NCBI GenBank assembly: GCA_003519585.1
Contig: DOWL01000011.1
Location: 10,072 to 24,176 of the forward strand
From: Nocardioides sp.
GTDB lineage: Bacteria > Actinomycetota > Actinomycetes > Propionibacteriales > Nocardioidaceae
DNA length: 14,105 bases
Direction: 5' to 3'
Positions 1-8,179 of the stretch are shown here, one piece after another. Position numbers and translations under genes: made by a program. Position 1 is the first letter of the stretch; the number at the start of each line of letters is the position of its first letter. The notes under the pieces were generated by a model. It had not been told where the DNA came from. It was given only the letters and a program-made list of their open reading frames with translations, and searched no databases.

Positions 1-1528
1 AGCACGAGGTGCCGGACGCGCAGCGGTCGAGCCCGGCGACCGCACCAGTAGCGACGGTCGCGGGGGTGCCGCGCGCCCAACTGTCAGCGGTGCCCGAGTG
101 CGTGAACCCCTGGTCGCCGGCCTCGAAGTCGGCCCCGAAGATCGTGGTCGCCGTGGGCGGGTCGGCGGCCTCGGGACACAGGATCAGCTCGACGCCGTTG
201 AGAGTGCCCGTCTCACCAGCCGTGTCGTCGCGCAGCTCGAGCGTCCAGGTGCCCTGCCCGTCCGCGCCGGCGAAGTTGGCGAGGTTGCCAGTCCCGGACT
301 GCAGTTGGGTGTCAGCGATCGCGGTCTTCCAGCGGGGGCTCGCGGCGAGGTCGTCGAAGGTGGTGCGCATCCTCGACTGCGCACCCGCGACCACCTGTTC
401 ACCGAAATCGGCGAATATCGCGACGGCGCTTCCATTGGGCGCGCGGAGGAAAGCATCGAGGTCGGCCATCCGTGGGTGGGCGAGGTCGACGTCCAGGGCT
501 ACGCGGCCGATGCGGGCCGCATCGGAGACCGGGATGTCGAATAAGGAGAGCCCGGCATCCGCGATCGTGCCGGTCGTGGTCGCCGCGTAGGTCCGGCAGG
601 AGACCGACGGGGCCGGGATCACCGTCACCGAGAGCGCGTAGGTCGCCGTGAGGCCACCCCCCGCGGAGTTGGCCGAGTCGACTTGCGCGTAGAAGGTGTC
701 GGACCGGTTGACTGTCACCACGTAGGCCTCGGAGGGAATCGCGTCGGCGTTCCCTGGGTCGTCGACCGTCTGGAATGTGTCGGTGTCGTCGCCGAACATG
801 CCGAACCCCAGCCGGCCGTTCCAGGCGACCCCGTCGCGCTCCGGGTCGAGGTCCAGCGAGGCGAACACTGTGTCACCCGGCTTGAGATCGAGCTTGTAGA
901 AGTCGACGTCCGGCTGTCCCCACGGAGGCACGGCGGACCGGACTCCGCTCCTCACCTCGCCGTCGATCTCCATGGCGGTCTGCACGGAGTCGTTGGGATC
1001 GTCGCCCTCCGCCGTGCTCGCGCCCGAGCGCACCTGAAGGTAGACGTCATAGGGATCGATGATGTTGGTGCTGAGGGGTGCCCTGACCTGGAGGTAGTAG
1101 GTGCCGGCGGTCGCCAGCCGGGTGCCGGCAATCGATGACGATTGGCCCGCCTGCGAGCCGTTGTCGTTATCGACCTCCAGGACCGTGGACCCGTCGGTGT
1201 CGATCACCGAGAGCGCCGAGTCCTGGGACCGGGCACTGCTGGTGGTGACGACCGTGGCGAAGACCGTGGCACCGGCCGGCGCCGTGAACGAGAAGTAGTC
1301 CACGTCACCGGCCTCGATCGTGCCCCGGATCCTCGCCCCGCTCTGGATCGGGGTCGCGGTGGCCGCGGTGTCGTTGCCGGGCGTCTCCGAGCCGGGCGCC
1401 GCCGCTAGCGCGACCGGGGTCGGCGCCACCGCGCTCGATGCGGCGGTGGCCGGGGCGGCCGTGGGCCAGAGCGGACTGACCAGGGCGAGCAGCACGCCCG
1501 AGACCAGAGCGATGCGACGTCCGTACAT
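1..1528 (-). CDS. Exported PPC / P-domain protein (3' end beyond window)
   Basis: The minus frame is open from ATG at 1528 to the left edge (at least 509 codons), so the C-terminus is missing. Residues 1-29 look like a signal peptide: MYGRR, a hydrophobic core, then an Ala/Pro-rich end. Two bacterial pre-peptidase C-terminal (PPC)-like beta domains follow at about 46-165 (GDVDYFSFTAPAG motif) and 173-300 (PDVDFYKLDLKPGD motif). A proprotein-convertase P-domain-like region lies at about 306-450 (GTWTLELRDDTAGETGTLNGVEL). The visible tail, about 465-509, has a DFEAGDQGFTHSGTADSWARG stretch of the kind seen in secreted peptidase-associated proteins. PPC and P domains usually accompany secreted proteases as folding or substrate-binding modules, but no catalytic domain is visible, so enzyme activity cannot be claimed. 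No strong ribosome-binding site precedes the ATG, and no alternative in-frame start was seen just upstream. It follows the NPCBM gene by 75 bases on the same strand. Confidence 0.85.
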   Translation of the reverse strand, partial: MYGRRIALVSGVLLALVSPLWPTAAPATAASSAVAPTPVALAAAPGSETPGNDTAATATPIQSGARIRGTIEAGDVDYFSFTAPAGATVFATVVTTSSARSQDSALSVIDTDGSTVLEVDNDNGSQAGQSSSIAGTRLATAGTYYLQVRAPLSTNIIDPYDVYLQVRSGASTAEGDDPNDSVQTAMEIDGEVRSGVRSAVPPWGQPDVDFYKLDLKPGDTVFASLDLDPERDGVAWNGRLGFGMFGDDTDTFQTVDDPGNADAIPSEAYVVTVNRSDTFYAQVDSANSAGGGLTATYALSVTVIPAPSVSCRTYAATTTGTIADAGLSLFDIPVSDAARIGRVALDVDLAHPRMADLDAFLRAPNGSAVAIFADFGEQVVAGAQSRMRTTFDDLAASPRWKTAIADTQLQSGTGNLANFAGADGQGTWTLELRDDTAGETGTLNGVELILCPEAADPPTATTIFGADFEAGDQGFTHSGTADSWARGTPATVATGAVAGLDRCASGTSC

Positions 1529-1603
1529 GAATCCGACCGTACGAACGCCGCCCGGCCCGATATCGCCTCTGAGCGCACTGCGTGCGACTCCCCGTGCAGG
1601 CCC

Positions 1604-2380
1604 TCAGAAGCTGCAGAGCACCTGTGGCGTACCCAGCGCACCCAGGCCACCGTCGGTCGCCTCAGCGCCCACGGTCAGCCGGAAGACGCCGGTGACGTCA
1701 AGTTCGACCGGGGCCGACTGGCCGAGGGCGAAGGTGCCGGCGTACTTCTGCACGCCGTCCGCGGTCAGCGTGACAACGGCCGAACCATTCGATGGCGAGC
1801 TGTCGTCGAGCCCAGCGGTCCCGCGCAGCGAGAGGCAGTCACGGTTGAGGTTGTAGTCGATGGTCGAGGACGCCGAGTTCATGGCGCGCAACGACCGGGC
1901 GTACGCGACGCCGTTGATCCGGGTGTCCATCTCGTACATGGACGGTGTGGTCGGCGGGGTCAGCGAGGTCAGGTCCCGCCAGCCGAAGACGGTCACCTTC
2001 TCGGTGGTGTCCTGGCCCTTGGCGCGATGGCCGCCGGCCGGCTTGACGACGCGGTAGCGGCGCTCGCGGACACTGCCGACCTTGTCCTTGAACCGGAACA
2101 CGCCGGCTGCGTTGAGCCGGTCGTGGCCGATGGTCTTCCACCTCTTCTGGCCGGCGTACTTGACCTGGATGGTCACCTGGGCACCGGCTACCGCCGGCTT
2201 GACGTTGCCCTTGATCGTGACCTTGTCGCCGACCACGGGTTGGGTCGCGTCGACCTTGGCGGTGACAGTGAAGGCGCCGGCCTTGGGTGCGGTGGGCTGG
2301 GCTGCCGGGGCGGCCGCCGCGACGGACAGCGGAGCGCAGACGGCGAGCGCGGTGGCTGCGGTGAGGACGTGGAGCTTCAT
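1604..2380 (-). CDS. Exported Ig-like/NPCBM-type carbohydrate-binding protein
   Basis: A 258-residue protein starting MKLHVLTAATALAVC. The start at 2380 was chosen over an upstream in-frame GTG at 2425 because GAAAGG lies 8 bases before this ATG and the signal peptide begins here (cleavage near AAAAPAAQP). Residues about 30-120 form a beta domain of the kind used as bacterial Ig-like modules (TVTAKVDATQPVVGDKVTIKG). Residues about 130-258 resemble the NPCBM/NEW2 family: a GWRDLTSL opening, VAYARSLRAM, a YNLNRDCLSLRGTAGLDD core, VTLTADGVQKY, then LDVTGVFRLTVG and a final VLC. The two cysteines (NRDC and VLC) may pair. NPCBM domains are proposed glycan-binding modules of secreted proteins, so a role in binding cell-surface or environmental polysaccharide is an inference. 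No enzyme domain is present. A strong hairpin ends transcription from the gene upstream, so this gene probably has its own promoter within 2381-2474. Confidence 0.85.
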   Translation of the reverse strand: MKLHVLTAATALAVCAPLSVAAAAPAAQPTAPKAGAFTVTAKVDATQPVVGDKVTIKGNVKPAVAGAQVTIQVKYAGQKRWKTIGHDRLNAAGVFRFKDKVGSVRERRYRVVKPAGGHRAKGQDTTEKVTVFGWRDLTSLTPPTTPSMYEMDTRINGVAYARSLRAMNSASSTIDYNLNRDCLSLRGTAGLDDSSPSNGSAVVTLTADGVQKYAGTFALGQSAPVELDVTGVFRLTVGAEATDGGLGALGTPQVLCSF

Positions 2381-2474
2381 GGTGTCGGCCTTTCGACGAG
2401 GTGGTGTGCACCCCGTCCGATGCACGGGCCGACGGTTTGGTTCGCGAGACTTTCTGGAGCGATCAACAAGAGCG

Positions 2475-2520
2475 ACCCCGGCGCGCGGAGACCGCGGGGT
2501 GCGGTCCGGCGCGCCGGGGT
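2475..2520 (-). terminator. Strong GC-rich hairpin after the large MBG-repeat gene
   Basis: Perfect 12-base arms ACCCCGGCGCGC (2475-2486) and GCGCGCCGGGGT (2509-2520) enclose a second 6-bp stem, GACCGC (2490-2495) with GCGGTC (2501-2506), around a 5-base loop. It lies 25 bases past the stop of the 1489-residue protein gene (2546). On the minus strand the sequence just past it is mildly T-rich (CTCTTGTTG), not a full U-tract, which is usual for actinobacterial terminators. Confidence 0.75.
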
Positions 2521-2545
2521 GGCCAGCCTCGGGGTCAGCCAGCGA

Positions 2546-5500
2546 TCACACGGTGCCCGAGCCGCCCAGCCCGGTGTAGACGACCTGGGCGTAGGCCACC
2601 AGCTGCGTGGCGGTGGCGGCCGGGATCTTCTTGCCCGACTGCGACCGGACCAGTGCGGCGTACGCGCGCAGGCCGGTCAGTGCCGCCGGGATCTTGTTGG
2701 CCTTGACCAGGACCTCGATCGCGGTCCAGGCGACGACCAGGGCCGCGGCCGTGACCTTGTCGGTGACCCCGGCCTTCACGACGTCGGCCATCGACTTGTA
2801 CGTCGCGGTCACCGTGACGTTGCTGGTCACCGGACCGCTGAACACCGGCTGGGTGGTCACGTACATGAGGCCCTTGGAGTCGGTCACCGTGCCGGGGAAG
2901 CTGTAGCTGTGGCTTTGGCCGTAGCTCACCGTCACTGCCGCGGGCAGCGTCACTGTCGTCCCGTCGACCTTGGCCTGCTTGACCACCGCGGCAGGTAGGC
3001 CGGACTGGGCCAGGCTGAGCCGCGGGTTGATGGTCAGGCGGCCCGCGGCGTACCCGATCGTGTAGTTCGGGTCCACCGCTCCGGCGCAGGTGATCGCACC
3101 GGCGTAGTCACCCGGCGCCGTGGTCGCTGAGACCGTGACCCCACCCGCCTTCGCCGTGCAGGTCGGACGAGTCCGGCCCGGAGTGCCCAACGTGGCGTCG
3201 GTGTCACCGTTGACCCAGCCGGTGCCCTTCCAGGTGTAGGCGGGCACGGTGCCGTACGCCGTGGTCTTGGCCTCGGCGGTGATGGTCAGCGGCGCCTTGG
3301 TCACCCGCAAGGTGCCCGGGACGTAGGTGATCGCGTAGTTGGGGCTCGACGCCGACGACGGGCTGATGGCGTAGGCGCCCACGTGCGCGCCGGCGGCCGG
3401 ACCACTCAGCACCAAGCCGGTGACGTCGGACTCGGTGTCGCCGTCGACCAGACCGTCGAAGGTCGCGGTCAACGCCGGCAACGGCTGGCCATAGGTCACG
3501 GCCTTGTCGTCGGCGGTGATCGTCAGCGGTGCCCGGGTGATGGTGTGCGTCCCAGCGACATATGAGATGTCGTAGTTGGGGTTGGTCGCACCCGAGCCGG
3601 TGACCGGGTAGGTCCCGACGTCGCTGCCCGCCGGCGCGCCCGTGAGGGTGAGCCCCGAGATGTCGGTCCTCGTGTCGCCGTTGACCAGCCCGTCGTACCG
3701 CGCCGTGAAGTCCGGCGAAGCCGCCCCGTAGCGGGACTGCGCGTCGTCGGCGGTGATCGTCAACGGCGCCTTTCGCACCGTGAGGGTGCCGTCGATGAAT
3801 CGGTAGGCGTACTTGGGGTTGGTCCCACCCGAAGCGCGCAGCGGGTAGCTGCCGACGCCGACGGTCGCCGCGGGTGCGTCGATCTGGATCCCGGTGATGT
3901 CGGCCTGGGTGTCGCTGCCGATCAGGCCCTCCACCGTCCAGTCGAACGCCGGGTCCTCAGCGCCGTAGGCCCGCTCGGCGTCCTGGACCCGCACCGTCAG
4001 CTCGGCCCTAACGATCCGGTACGTGGCCGGCGCCCCGTAGCTGACCTGGTAGTTCGGGCTGCTCGCGCCAGAGGCGGAGATCGGGTACGTCCCGGGAGCG
4101 CTGTTCGCCGACGGTCCGCTCAGCACCAACCCGGTGATCGCGGCCTGCGTGTCGCCGTTGACCAGCCCGGTGTACGTCGCCGTGAGCGGCGCCAGCTGGT
4201 CGCCGTACGCCGACTGCTGGTCGTCGGGGGTGATCCTCAGCGGCGCCTTCAGCACGTTGAACACGCGCACCTGGCTGGCCGCGGCGGTGAACACTGGCGC
4301 GTCGCCCGCCTGGTCGGCGGTCACCCGGCACTCCCCGACCCCGACCAGCTTGATCTGGGCGCCGAATCCTCCGGTCGCTTGGCACACGTTGCTCGGGCTG
4401 GCGGTGTACGTCACCGGCTCCGCCGAGGCAGTGGTGCCGGTGGCCGCCATGGTCACCGTGTCGCCGTAGACCTGGTTGCCGACCGTCGGGAAGGTGATCG
4501 CCTGGCGACCGGTGACCATCTGGGTGAACGAGACCGTGGCGCTCTCGCCGCCCCAGTTGGTCGAGGAGACGGTGCCGTAGTAGACCCCTGCATTGGCGTA
4601 TCGGTGCTTCGCGTTGATGCCGATGAAGGAGGGCTGGTCGGGATCCCTGAGCAGCTGCAGCGGGGCGGATGGGTCGTCGAAGTTGATGACGTTGGGACCG
4701 GCCTGACCCTGGTCGGTCGTGCCGTCGCCCCACGAGATCTTGACCGCCTGGTTCTCGTGCAGTCCGGGGAGTGTGACCTTGCCGCTCATGAACGTCTGCT
4801 GTCCCAGTGGCACGGTGTGCTTGTCACATCCCTCCCCTCCATCGATGTCGCAGGTGGGGCTCAACAACACCGTCGGCGGCACCCCGCCCACCTTCACCGG
4901 CAGAACCGCCACCGCGGAGTGGCCCGAGCTGTCGGTCGCCGTCAGCTCCACCTTGAATGTGCCGGCCTGCTGCCAGGTGTTGGTCACCTGCGGTCCCGTC
5001 ACGGGGGTGGTGTACGACGGCAGCGGGCTGTTGTCGGGCCCGAGCACGTTGGTGAAGCAGTTGTTGAAGCCACAGCCGGTCCGCTGGAACCGCCACGAGT
5101 GGGTGATCGGGCCGACGGAGTTGGCCGGCCTGAAATCGTTGGCGCGCAGCATCACCGGCTGGGCCACGACCGGAGCCGTGGTCACGACCGACGGCGTGCC
5201 CACCGGGGCGAGGTACCCCTCTACCGAGGCGCGGTACTTCTGGCCGTCGGGGCTGATGTAGTCGATGTGGTCGCGGTTCCAGCAGCTGCCGTTCGCGCGA
5301 CAGGTCGCCGGATCGATGCCGGCGGCACCCGGCTCGAGGCCAAGGAACGAGTACTCCCCCGAGCCGTCACGGACCAGCCAGGCGACCTGGGGCTTGCCGT
5401 CCCAGTCGTCGTAGTAGAGGCGCAGCGACTGGTAGGTCCGCCCGCCGGGCGGCGTGGTCACGAACCAGGTGCCACTCAGCCGGACGGTCTGGTCGACCGC

Positions 5501-7015
5501 GCCACTGACCTCGGGCGTGGTGCGGGCGGTGATGGTCGGCGTGAGCACGCCCGCGCCGACTCCGTTCGACGGTAGGACCCGGAACTGCGGGTCGGTCGAC
5601 GTGGCCGGCGGGATCGCCGGTGGGTTGAGACAGCCGGTGCCCTGGTCGAAGTCGATCAGCTCGCCGTCGTTGCCCAGCGGGGTGTAGACCTTCTTGGCCA
5701 TCGGGAAGCCGAACTCGTCGACCGTGGACGAGAACCAGGACGAGGGCGGGACCAGCGAGTTGTCGCACGCCGCATCGGTTCTGGGCATCGGCAGGGTGGC
5801 ACCGGTGAACAGCGACCACACCAGCTGGGTGCCCTCTGTCGTGGCCAGCATGTGCGCGGCATTCGCGTCGAGCAGGTCGCCCGGCGCGGTCGCGACGTAC
5901 TTCGCGAGCTTGCCCGGCAGCGAGGCAGCATCGGCGACCTGGATGCCCTGCAGGGTCGCGAACACGATGGCCAGGATCACGACGGCGATCGCACCACCCA
6001 GCGCAGCGGCCGCCGACCCGCCAGCACCGGGGACTGCGGTCCCGATCACGGTACCGGTGGTGACATCGGCAGCCGTGTACGGCAGGAGCATCGATATCAC
6101 CGTGGTGGTCAGGTGACTTGCCATGGAAAGCGAGAAGGCCGTCCCGGTGATTGCGGACGTCGCGACGGCGGCACCGAAGGTCACGCCGGTCGCGATCGCT
6201 GCGCCGTGCTCGGTGTAACTCTGTGCCTCGAGGTTCTTCTCCGCGACCGCCCGACCCCAGCGTTGGAACTGGTCGAAGGCCGGTGTCGGGGGCTGGCAAC
6301 CGATCGGGCTACGGCACGGGGTGAAGCAAGTCTGGACCATCGAGCCGTCGTACTCCCCGGCGAACGGCGCCGGCGGCTTGTAGTTGCAGTAGCCGGCAGC
6401 CTTGGTGCCCCACGAGTTGTCGAGAGCCTGGGCCTCGACGCCACCTTGCAGAAAGTTCGCGAGCTGGCTCTCGCTGGCACCAGTGTCGGCGAGGTAGCGG
6501 TACTGCCACTGGTTCAGCCCGGCCCACCGCGCGTACTCCGCGCCGGCCTCGACCGCGATCGACCGCACCTGGCGTGAGATCAGGGAGTACATCCAGTCCG
6601 AGACCCCCTGCTGCGTGGCCGTGCGGTTCGCCGGCGTAGTCCTGAACGCGTCCACCACGAGGGCCCACAGCTCCGCAAGCGCGTCGTAGCGGCCCCAGCT
6701 CAACACCGCGTCCCGGTCACTGGCCGGGAGCTGATGGTCCTGCAGCGTGTTGGCGACCGCCTGGCTCTCGATGTCCTCGAGCGCGGCCCGGATGGCCGGG
6801 TCGAGAGTGGCGAGCATGCCGGGGTTGAACAGCCCCGGCGGAGCCGGGATCGGGTCGCACTCGGGGCCCGTGGAGCCGACCCGACAGGTCGGCCCGACCG
6901 TCACGTACGGCTCTACCGCCTGGGCGGCCTGCGGCACGACGAAGGTCTGCGCGAACGGCAGCAGCAGGACGGCGAGCAGCGCACCCAAGAGGCGCGCCAG
7001 CGTGATCTTGGACAT
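2546..7015 (-). CDS. Giant exported protein with PKD/Ig-like and MBG repeats, FIMAH-like C-terminus
   Basis: A 1489-residue protein from ATG 7015, chosen because GAAGAGG sits 7 bases upstream and a classic signal peptide begins here (MSKITLARLLGALLAVLLLP, cleavage near AQA-VEP). An in-frame ATG at 7072 overlaps the preceding CAP gene's stop (ATGA) and would add 19 residues. About 35-265: an unrecognised, cysteine-containing, partly helical region. About 270-355: two or three long Ala/Gly/Val-rich hydrophobic stretches. About 360-600: unrecognised. About 610-710 and 711-837: PKD-like beta domains (HSWRFQRTGCG; VKISWGDGTTDQG). About 838-925: an Ig-like repeat (ITFPTVGNQVYGD) with a cysteine pair. 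About 925-1330: five MBG-type repeats. About 1420-1489: a helical end resembling the FIMAH domain (GLRAYAALVRSQSGKKI, TATQLVAYAQVV). The design fits a secreted adhesin or surface filament; no enzyme site is seen and there is no LPXTG anchor at the C-terminus. Function unknown. Confidence 0.88.
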   Translation of the reverse strand: MSKITLARLLGALLAVLLLPFAQTFVVPQAAQAVEPYVTVGPTCRVGSTGPECDPIPAPPGLFNPGMLATLDPAIRAALEDIESQAVANTLQDHQLPASDRDAVLSWGRYDALAELWALVVDAFRTTPANRTATQQGVSDWMYSLISRQVRSIAVEAGAEYARWAGLNQWQYRYLADTGASESQLANFLQGGVEAQALDNSWGTKAAGYCNYKPPAPFAGEYDGSMVQTCFTPCRSPIGCQPPTPAFDQFQRWGRAVAEKNLEAQSYTEHGAAIATGVTFGAAVATSAITGTAFSLSMASHLTTTVISMLLPYTAADVTTGTVIGTAVPGAGGSAAAALGGAIAVVILAIVFATLQGIQVADAASLPGKLAKYVATAPGDLLDANAAHMLATTEGTQLVWSLFTGATLPMPRTDAACDNSLVPPSSWFSSTVDEFGFPMAKKVYTPLGNDGELIDFDQGTGCLNPPAIPPATSTDPQFRVLPSNGVGAGVLTPTITARTTPEVSGAVDQTVRLSGTWFVTTPPGGRTYQSLRLYYDDWDGKPQVAWLVRDGSGEYSFLGLEPGAAGIDPATCRANGSCWNRDHIDYISPDGQKYRASVEGYLAPVGTPSVVTTAPVVAQPVMLRANDFRPANSVGPITHSWRFQRTGCGFNNCFTNVLGPDNSPLPSYTTPVTGPQVTNTWQQAGTFKVELTATDSSGHSAVAVLPVKVGGVPPTVLLSPTCDIDGGEGCDKHTVPLGQQTFMSGKVTLPGLHENQAVKISWGDGTTDQGQAGPNVINFDDPSAPLQLLRDPDQPSFIGINAKHRYANAGVYYGTVSSTNWGGESATVSFTQMVTGRQAITFPTVGNQVYGDTVTMAATGTTASAEPVTYTASPSNVCQATGGFGAQIKLVGVGECRVTADQAGDAPVFTAAASQVRVFNVLKAPLRITPDDQQSAYGDQLAPLTATYTGLVNGDTQAAITGLVLSGPSANSAPGTYPISASGASSPNYQVSYGAPATYRIVRAELTVRVQDAERAYGAEDPAFDWTVEGLIGSDTQADITGIQIDAPAATVGVGSYPLRASGGTNPKYAYRFIDGTLTVRKAPLTITADDAQSRYGAASPDFTARYDGLVNGDTRTDISGLTLTGAPAGSDVGTYPVTGSGATNPNYDISYVAGTHTITRAPLTITADDKAVTYGQPLPALTATFDGLVDGDTESDVTGLVLSGPAAGAHVGAYAISPSSASSPNYAITYVPGTLRVTKAPLTITAEAKTTAYGTVPAYTWKGTGWVNGDTDATLGTPGRTRPTCTAKAGGVTVSATTAPGDYAGAITCAGAVDPNYTIGYAAGRLTINPRLSLAQSGLPAAVVKQAKVDGTTVTLPAAVTVSYGQSHSYSFPGTVTDSKGLMYVTTQPVFSGPVTSNVTVTATYKSMADVVKAGVTDKVTAAALVVAWTAIEVLVKANKIPAALTGLRAYAALVRSQSGKKIPAATATQLVAYAQVVYTGLGGSGTV
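3020..4255 (-). repeat. Five tandem MBG-type coding repeats
   Basis: Five successive units of roughly 75-90 codons lie inside the giant protein gene, beginning near 4250, 4010, 3780, 3540 and 3295 and read leftwards. The shared protein pattern is APLTITADD, then a YG pair, TATYDGLVNGDT, ITGLVLSG, GTYPI..SGA, SPNY and a closing TYxIxRA. DNA echoes this: variants of GTCGTCGGCGGTGATCGTCA recur at each unit boundary. The second unit is diverged (LTVRVQDAERAYG, GLIGSDTQADITG). The fifth is the most diverged: it lacks the ITGLxLSG segment and carries a cysteine pair. MBG repeats are extended beta modules of bacterial surface proteins, so these probably form a stalk. Confidence 0.85.
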
Positions 7016-7068
7016 GGGTGAACCTCTTCGTGCCTTGTGCGTCGAATGGGGTGGAGCGTGGCGGGGCG

Positions 7069-7527
7069 TCATGCCTGGCGCCCGAAGACCTGCGCGGCGT
7101 ACCAGACGCCGTCGTCGCTTTGATGTGCCCCGATGCCCATCAGCCGGTAGGACCGGTCGAGGATGTTGGCGCGGTGACCGGCGGACTCCATCCAGCCCTC
7201 GAGGACGACCGCCTTGCCGTTGTCGTAGCCGTCGGCGACGTTCTCGCCGGCCCGGCTCAGCCCGCAGCTGCGCAGCAGTTTGCGGAGGTCCTGGTGGAAG
7301 AGTTGCTGCCGCTCGGCCATCCGCTTGGCCTGCCGGATCGCCGCGCGGTCGAGGCAGTCGTTGGCGCGGAGCTTGCCCAGACCGTCGTCCTCGCGTTGGG
7401 CGTTGGTCGCCCGGAAGGCCTGGCGGACGTAGCGGTCGTCATCGGCGTCGTCGGCATGCGCGGCGGTGACGCCGCTGCCCACGAGGGCTGCGGTACCCGC
7501 CAGTACGACCATCCGGCGCATCGCCAT
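7069..7527 (-). CDS. Exported CAP/SCP-domain (YkwD-like) protein 1
   Basis: A 152-residue protein from ATG 7527. ATG at 7521 and GTG at 7578 are alternative starts, none with a clear ribosome-binding site; 7527 or 7521 gives a compact signal peptide (MRRMVVLAGTAALVG, cleavage near AHA-DDA). The rest is one CAP domain (cysteine-rich secretory protein/antigen 5/PR-1 family): FRATNAQREDDGL helix, FHQD (His78), GENVADG (Glu95), GHRANIL (His118) and a WYAAQVFG end strand. These are the usual cavity His/Glu/His residues. Cys58 and Cys88 probably form a disulphide. CAP proteins are secreted and of varied or unknown function. It is a close relative of the CAP gene at 7702. Its stop overlaps a possible ATG of the giant protein gene by 4 bases, so the two are likely co-translated or at least co-transcribed. 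Confidence 0.88.
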   Translation of the reverse strand: MAMRRMVVLAGTAALVGSGVTAAHADDADDDRYVRQAFRATNAQREDDGLGKLRANDCLDRAAIRQAKRMAERQQLFHQDLRKLLRSCGLSRAGENVADGYDNGKAVVLEGWMESAGHRANILDRSYRLMGIGAHQSDDGVWYAAQVFGRQA

Positions 7528-7561
7528 ATTCGGAAACGTATGGGCGATGCGTGCACGGATC

Positions 7562-7597
7562 CCGGGCTCGGAGGGCACAGCTGCGGCCAGAGCCCGG
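7562..7597. other. 8-bp inverted repeat upstream of CAP gene 1
   Basis: CCGGGCTC (7562-7569) and GAGCCCGG (7590-7597) are exact inverted copies around a 20-base spacer. It lies in the 174-base gap between the two CAP genes, 35 bases upstream of the ATG of CAP gene 1. It could be a weak terminator, an mRNA leader hairpin or an operator; the sequence does not decide. Confidence 0.35.
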
Positions 7598-7671
7598 AAT
7601 CAGTGCGCTCTCAGTCGACCACGGGGCCGCTCAGGCCGACTCAGCCTGGATGATTCGTTTCACTGACACCT

Positions 7672-7697
7672 GACCGATGGGCCGGCCGGCCATGGTC
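7672..7697 (-). terminator. Possible terminator after CAP gene 2
   Basis: GACC (7672-7675) and ATGG (7677-7680) pair with CCAT (7690-7693) and GGTC (7694-7697), giving an 8-bp stem with one bulged G around a GC-only 9-base loop. It begins 5 bases past the stop of the CAP gene at 7702. No T-tract follows on the minus strand, so this is tentative. If real, it separates the tad/EEP/CAP run from the CAP1/giant-protein run. Confidence 0.4.
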
Positions 7698-7701
7698 CGA
7701 G

Positions 7702-8157
7702 TCAGGCCTTGCGGCCGAAGACCTGGGCGACGTACCAGCGTCCGTTGTGGCCCTTGCGGGCGCCGATCCCCATCAGCCGGTACGCCGGGTTGAGGATGTT
7801 GGCGCGGTGGCCCTCGGAGTTCATCCAGCCGTCGTTGACCACCGACTTGCCAGTGGGGAAGCCGTACGCGACGTTCTCGCCGACGGTGCTCAGGCCACAG
7901 TCGCGGAGCACCTGGCCGATGTCCTGGTGGAACATCTGCTCCCGCTGCGCCATCAGCCGCGCCTGCCGTACGGCGGCATGCTTCAGGCACTTGCTGGCGC
8001 GCAGCGCGCGGAGCTCCTGGCGGTCGCGGTTGGCGTTGGTCGCGTGGAAGGCCTGCTGGGCGTACGTGCCGGCCTTCGATCGAGCCTGGGCGGGGGCGGT
8101 CCCGCCGGTCCCGACCAGGACGAGGGCAGCAAGCAGCAGGGCGACGACGAGACGCAT
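7702..8157 (-). CDS. Exported CAP/SCP-domain (YkwD-like) protein 2
   Basis: A 151-residue protein with signal peptide (MRLVVALLLAALVLVG, cleavage near PAQA-RSK) followed by a single CAP domain. Visible landmarks are FHATNANRDRQEL, FHQD (His77), GENVAYG (Glu94), GHRANIL (His117) and WYVAQVFGRKA; Cys57 and Cys87 match the cysteines of the neighbouring CAP protein, so the pair are paralogues from a tandem duplication. The ATG at 8157 follows a GGGGG run directly, with no well-spaced ribosome-binding site. The gene begins 22 bases after the EEP-family gene stop, which suggests the same transcript. CAP proteins of this small bacterial type are exported; their biochemical role is not settled. Confidence 0.9.
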   Translation of the reverse strand: MRLVVALLLAALVLVGTGGTAPAQARSKAGTYAQQAFHATNANRDRQELRALRASKCLKHAAVRQARLMAQREQMFHQDIGQVLRDCGLSTVGENVAYGFPTGKSVVNDGWMNSEGHRANILNPAYRLMGIGARKGHNGRWYVAQVFGRKA

Positions 8158-8179
8158 CCCCCGAGGGTAAGGCGTCGAC

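Noticed and set aside
2027..2998. 323-codon open frame on the plus strand
   Set aside because: Antisense to the NPCBM and giant-protein genes; Arg/Gly/Val-rich composition with no domain, and both minus frames beneath it are clearly real.
3020..4255. Regularly recurring DNA words considered as a CRISPR or satellite array
   Set aside because: The spacing is about 230-260 bases, the copies are diverged and stay in frame: they are coding MBG repeats.
4379..5575. 398-codon open frame on the plus strand
   Set aside because: Shadow of the giant protein gene: low-complexity GC-driven translation with no recognisable motif.
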